From: Kordiimonas pumila
Lineage (GTDB): Bacteria; Pseudomonadota; Alphaproteobacteria; Sphingomonadales; Kordiimonadaceae
NCBI RefSeq assembly: GCF_015240255.1
Contig: NZ_CP061205.1
Coordinates: 3,977,659 to 4,041,658 of the forward strand
DNA: 64,000 nucleotides
Direction: 5' to 3'
Below the pieces are notes generated by a model, which saw nothing but the letters and a program-made list of their open reading frames with translations, had not been told where the DNA came from and did not search any database. The translations under genes and the position numbers were made by a program. Positions 63,657 to 64,000 of this stretch are shown here, piece after piece. Positions within the stretch are counted from its first letter, which is position 1. Each line of letters starts with the position of its first letter.

Positions 63657-63982
63657 AGTTGCCGCCCATCAGCCCCGGATGTATCTTTCAGACAGTGGTA
63701 ACGGGGTGTTCCGGACAACCAGCCATCCCCTCTGTGGGAGCTGTTCGGCCGTAATTCAGAAAACTAATTCTGAACTACACCATTGCCTTTGAAAAAAACA
63801 ATGCCGCAGGCGCTATTACAGCGTGCCGCTGGTCTTTTGTGCTGTAGGGAGCGCATGATACTGGCAAATCGCCCTATATTGCGTGGCAACAAAATAAGTG
63901 CAGCCTTTTTGCTGATACTTTGATTGATATAAAATGCTGACACCTAAACCGGTGATGGAAACGTGAGTAGGAATTGAATACA
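63657..63982. other. dnaA leader / possible origin-proximal region
   Basis: About 330 bases without a gene. They contain a perfect 7-bp inverted repeat TTCAGAA/TTCTGAA (63755-63761, 63768-63774) and a TATAAA-like segment at 63928-63933. I looked for DnaA boxes (TTATCCACA and its complement) and found no close match, so I do not call an origin here. Confidence 0.4.
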
Positions 63983-64000
63983 ATGGGGGAAAGAGGGAGC
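63983..64000 (+). CDS. dnaA: probable dnaA start (partial)
   Basis: An ATG at 63983 with AGGA at 63969-63972 opens six codons (MGERGS) before the window ends. The call rests on the common rpsT-dnaA order of alphaproteobacteria and the CcrM-site cluster upstream, not on the six residues. Confidence 0.35.

Noticed and set aside
63530..63982. possible oriC
   Set aside because: The position next to a probable dnaA is suggestive, but I found no DnaA boxes or AT-rich unwinding repeats convincing enough to call an origin.

Overview
The window reads as a chromosomal segment of an alphaproteobacterium of moderate GC content (close to half by eye). The evidence is the run mutM / ubiE-ubiB-coaBC-dut-moeB close to rpsT and a probable dnaA start, a membrane-anchored cytochrome c beginning VDSFEWNK divergent from pheA, a ScfR/RamB-type regulator divergent from malate synthase, and clustered GANTC (CcrM-type) sites before dnaA. 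An order such as Kordiimonadales would fit, but this is an inference from gene content only. I see no phage, insertion sequence, CRISPR array or rRNA.

Layout. 1-2.4 kb: end of an unknown gene, a P1-family peptidase and a sensor kinase. 2.6-6.1 kb: the conserved rpmH-rnpA-yidD-yidC-engB block. 6.1-15.8 kb: mixed housekeeping (Hpt protein, DUF3253 protein, double FKBP lipoprotein, FemAB-like acyltransferase, ZIP-like membrane protein, SDR, AI-2E-type permease, cysE-cysK, acyltransferase, PilZ protein). 16.0-18.1 kb: a three-gene membrane operon of the DUF3325/DUF3649/PepSY type normally tied to siderophore-iron uptake.

18.3-32.1 kb is the accessory region. A leftward run (class II HMG-CoA reductase, Tat-exported YtcJ-like amidohydrolase, AraC regulator, aromatic/organic acid MFS permease) diverges from a rightward run (MocR-type regulator, CaiB/BaiF CoA-transferase, enoyl-CoA hydratase, relict of a TonB-dependent siderophore receptor, second exported amidohydrolase, exported siderophore-esterase-like hydrolase). 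The two control regions of the rightward run share a bipartite element, GTACACTT then TGTACC, with GTAC cores exactly 28 bp apart. I infer an inducible pathway that takes an ester or amide conjugate of a mevalonate- or HMG-like acid to HMG-CoA. The neighbouring iron genes raise the testable idea that the substrate is a fungal anhydromevalonyl siderophore. At its right edge an Lrp gene and a Leu/Phe dehydrogenase gene, divergent, have both lost their 5' ends at one junction.

32.3-38.8 kb: BaiN-like flavoprotein, a large chemoreceptor, a secreted TonB-domain protein, tRNA-Ser(GGA), a GGEGGE-repeat protein and a PiuC-type dioxygenase. 38.8-43.7 kb: a leftward exopolysaccharide export operon (outer-membrane barrel, Wza-like, Wzc-like tyrosine kinase, TPR protein). 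43.9-54.1 kb: phosphatase, Trp-type alkyltransferase-like protein, serine ammonia-lyase, ScfR-type regulator with malate synthase, ferredoxin, leucyl aminopeptidase, MarR, NlpC/P60, cytochrome c. 54.4-64.0 kb: pheA, DsrE-like protein, moeB, dut, coaBC, ubiB, ubiE, mutM, enoyl-CoA hydratase, rpsT, and the dnaA leader region running off the end.
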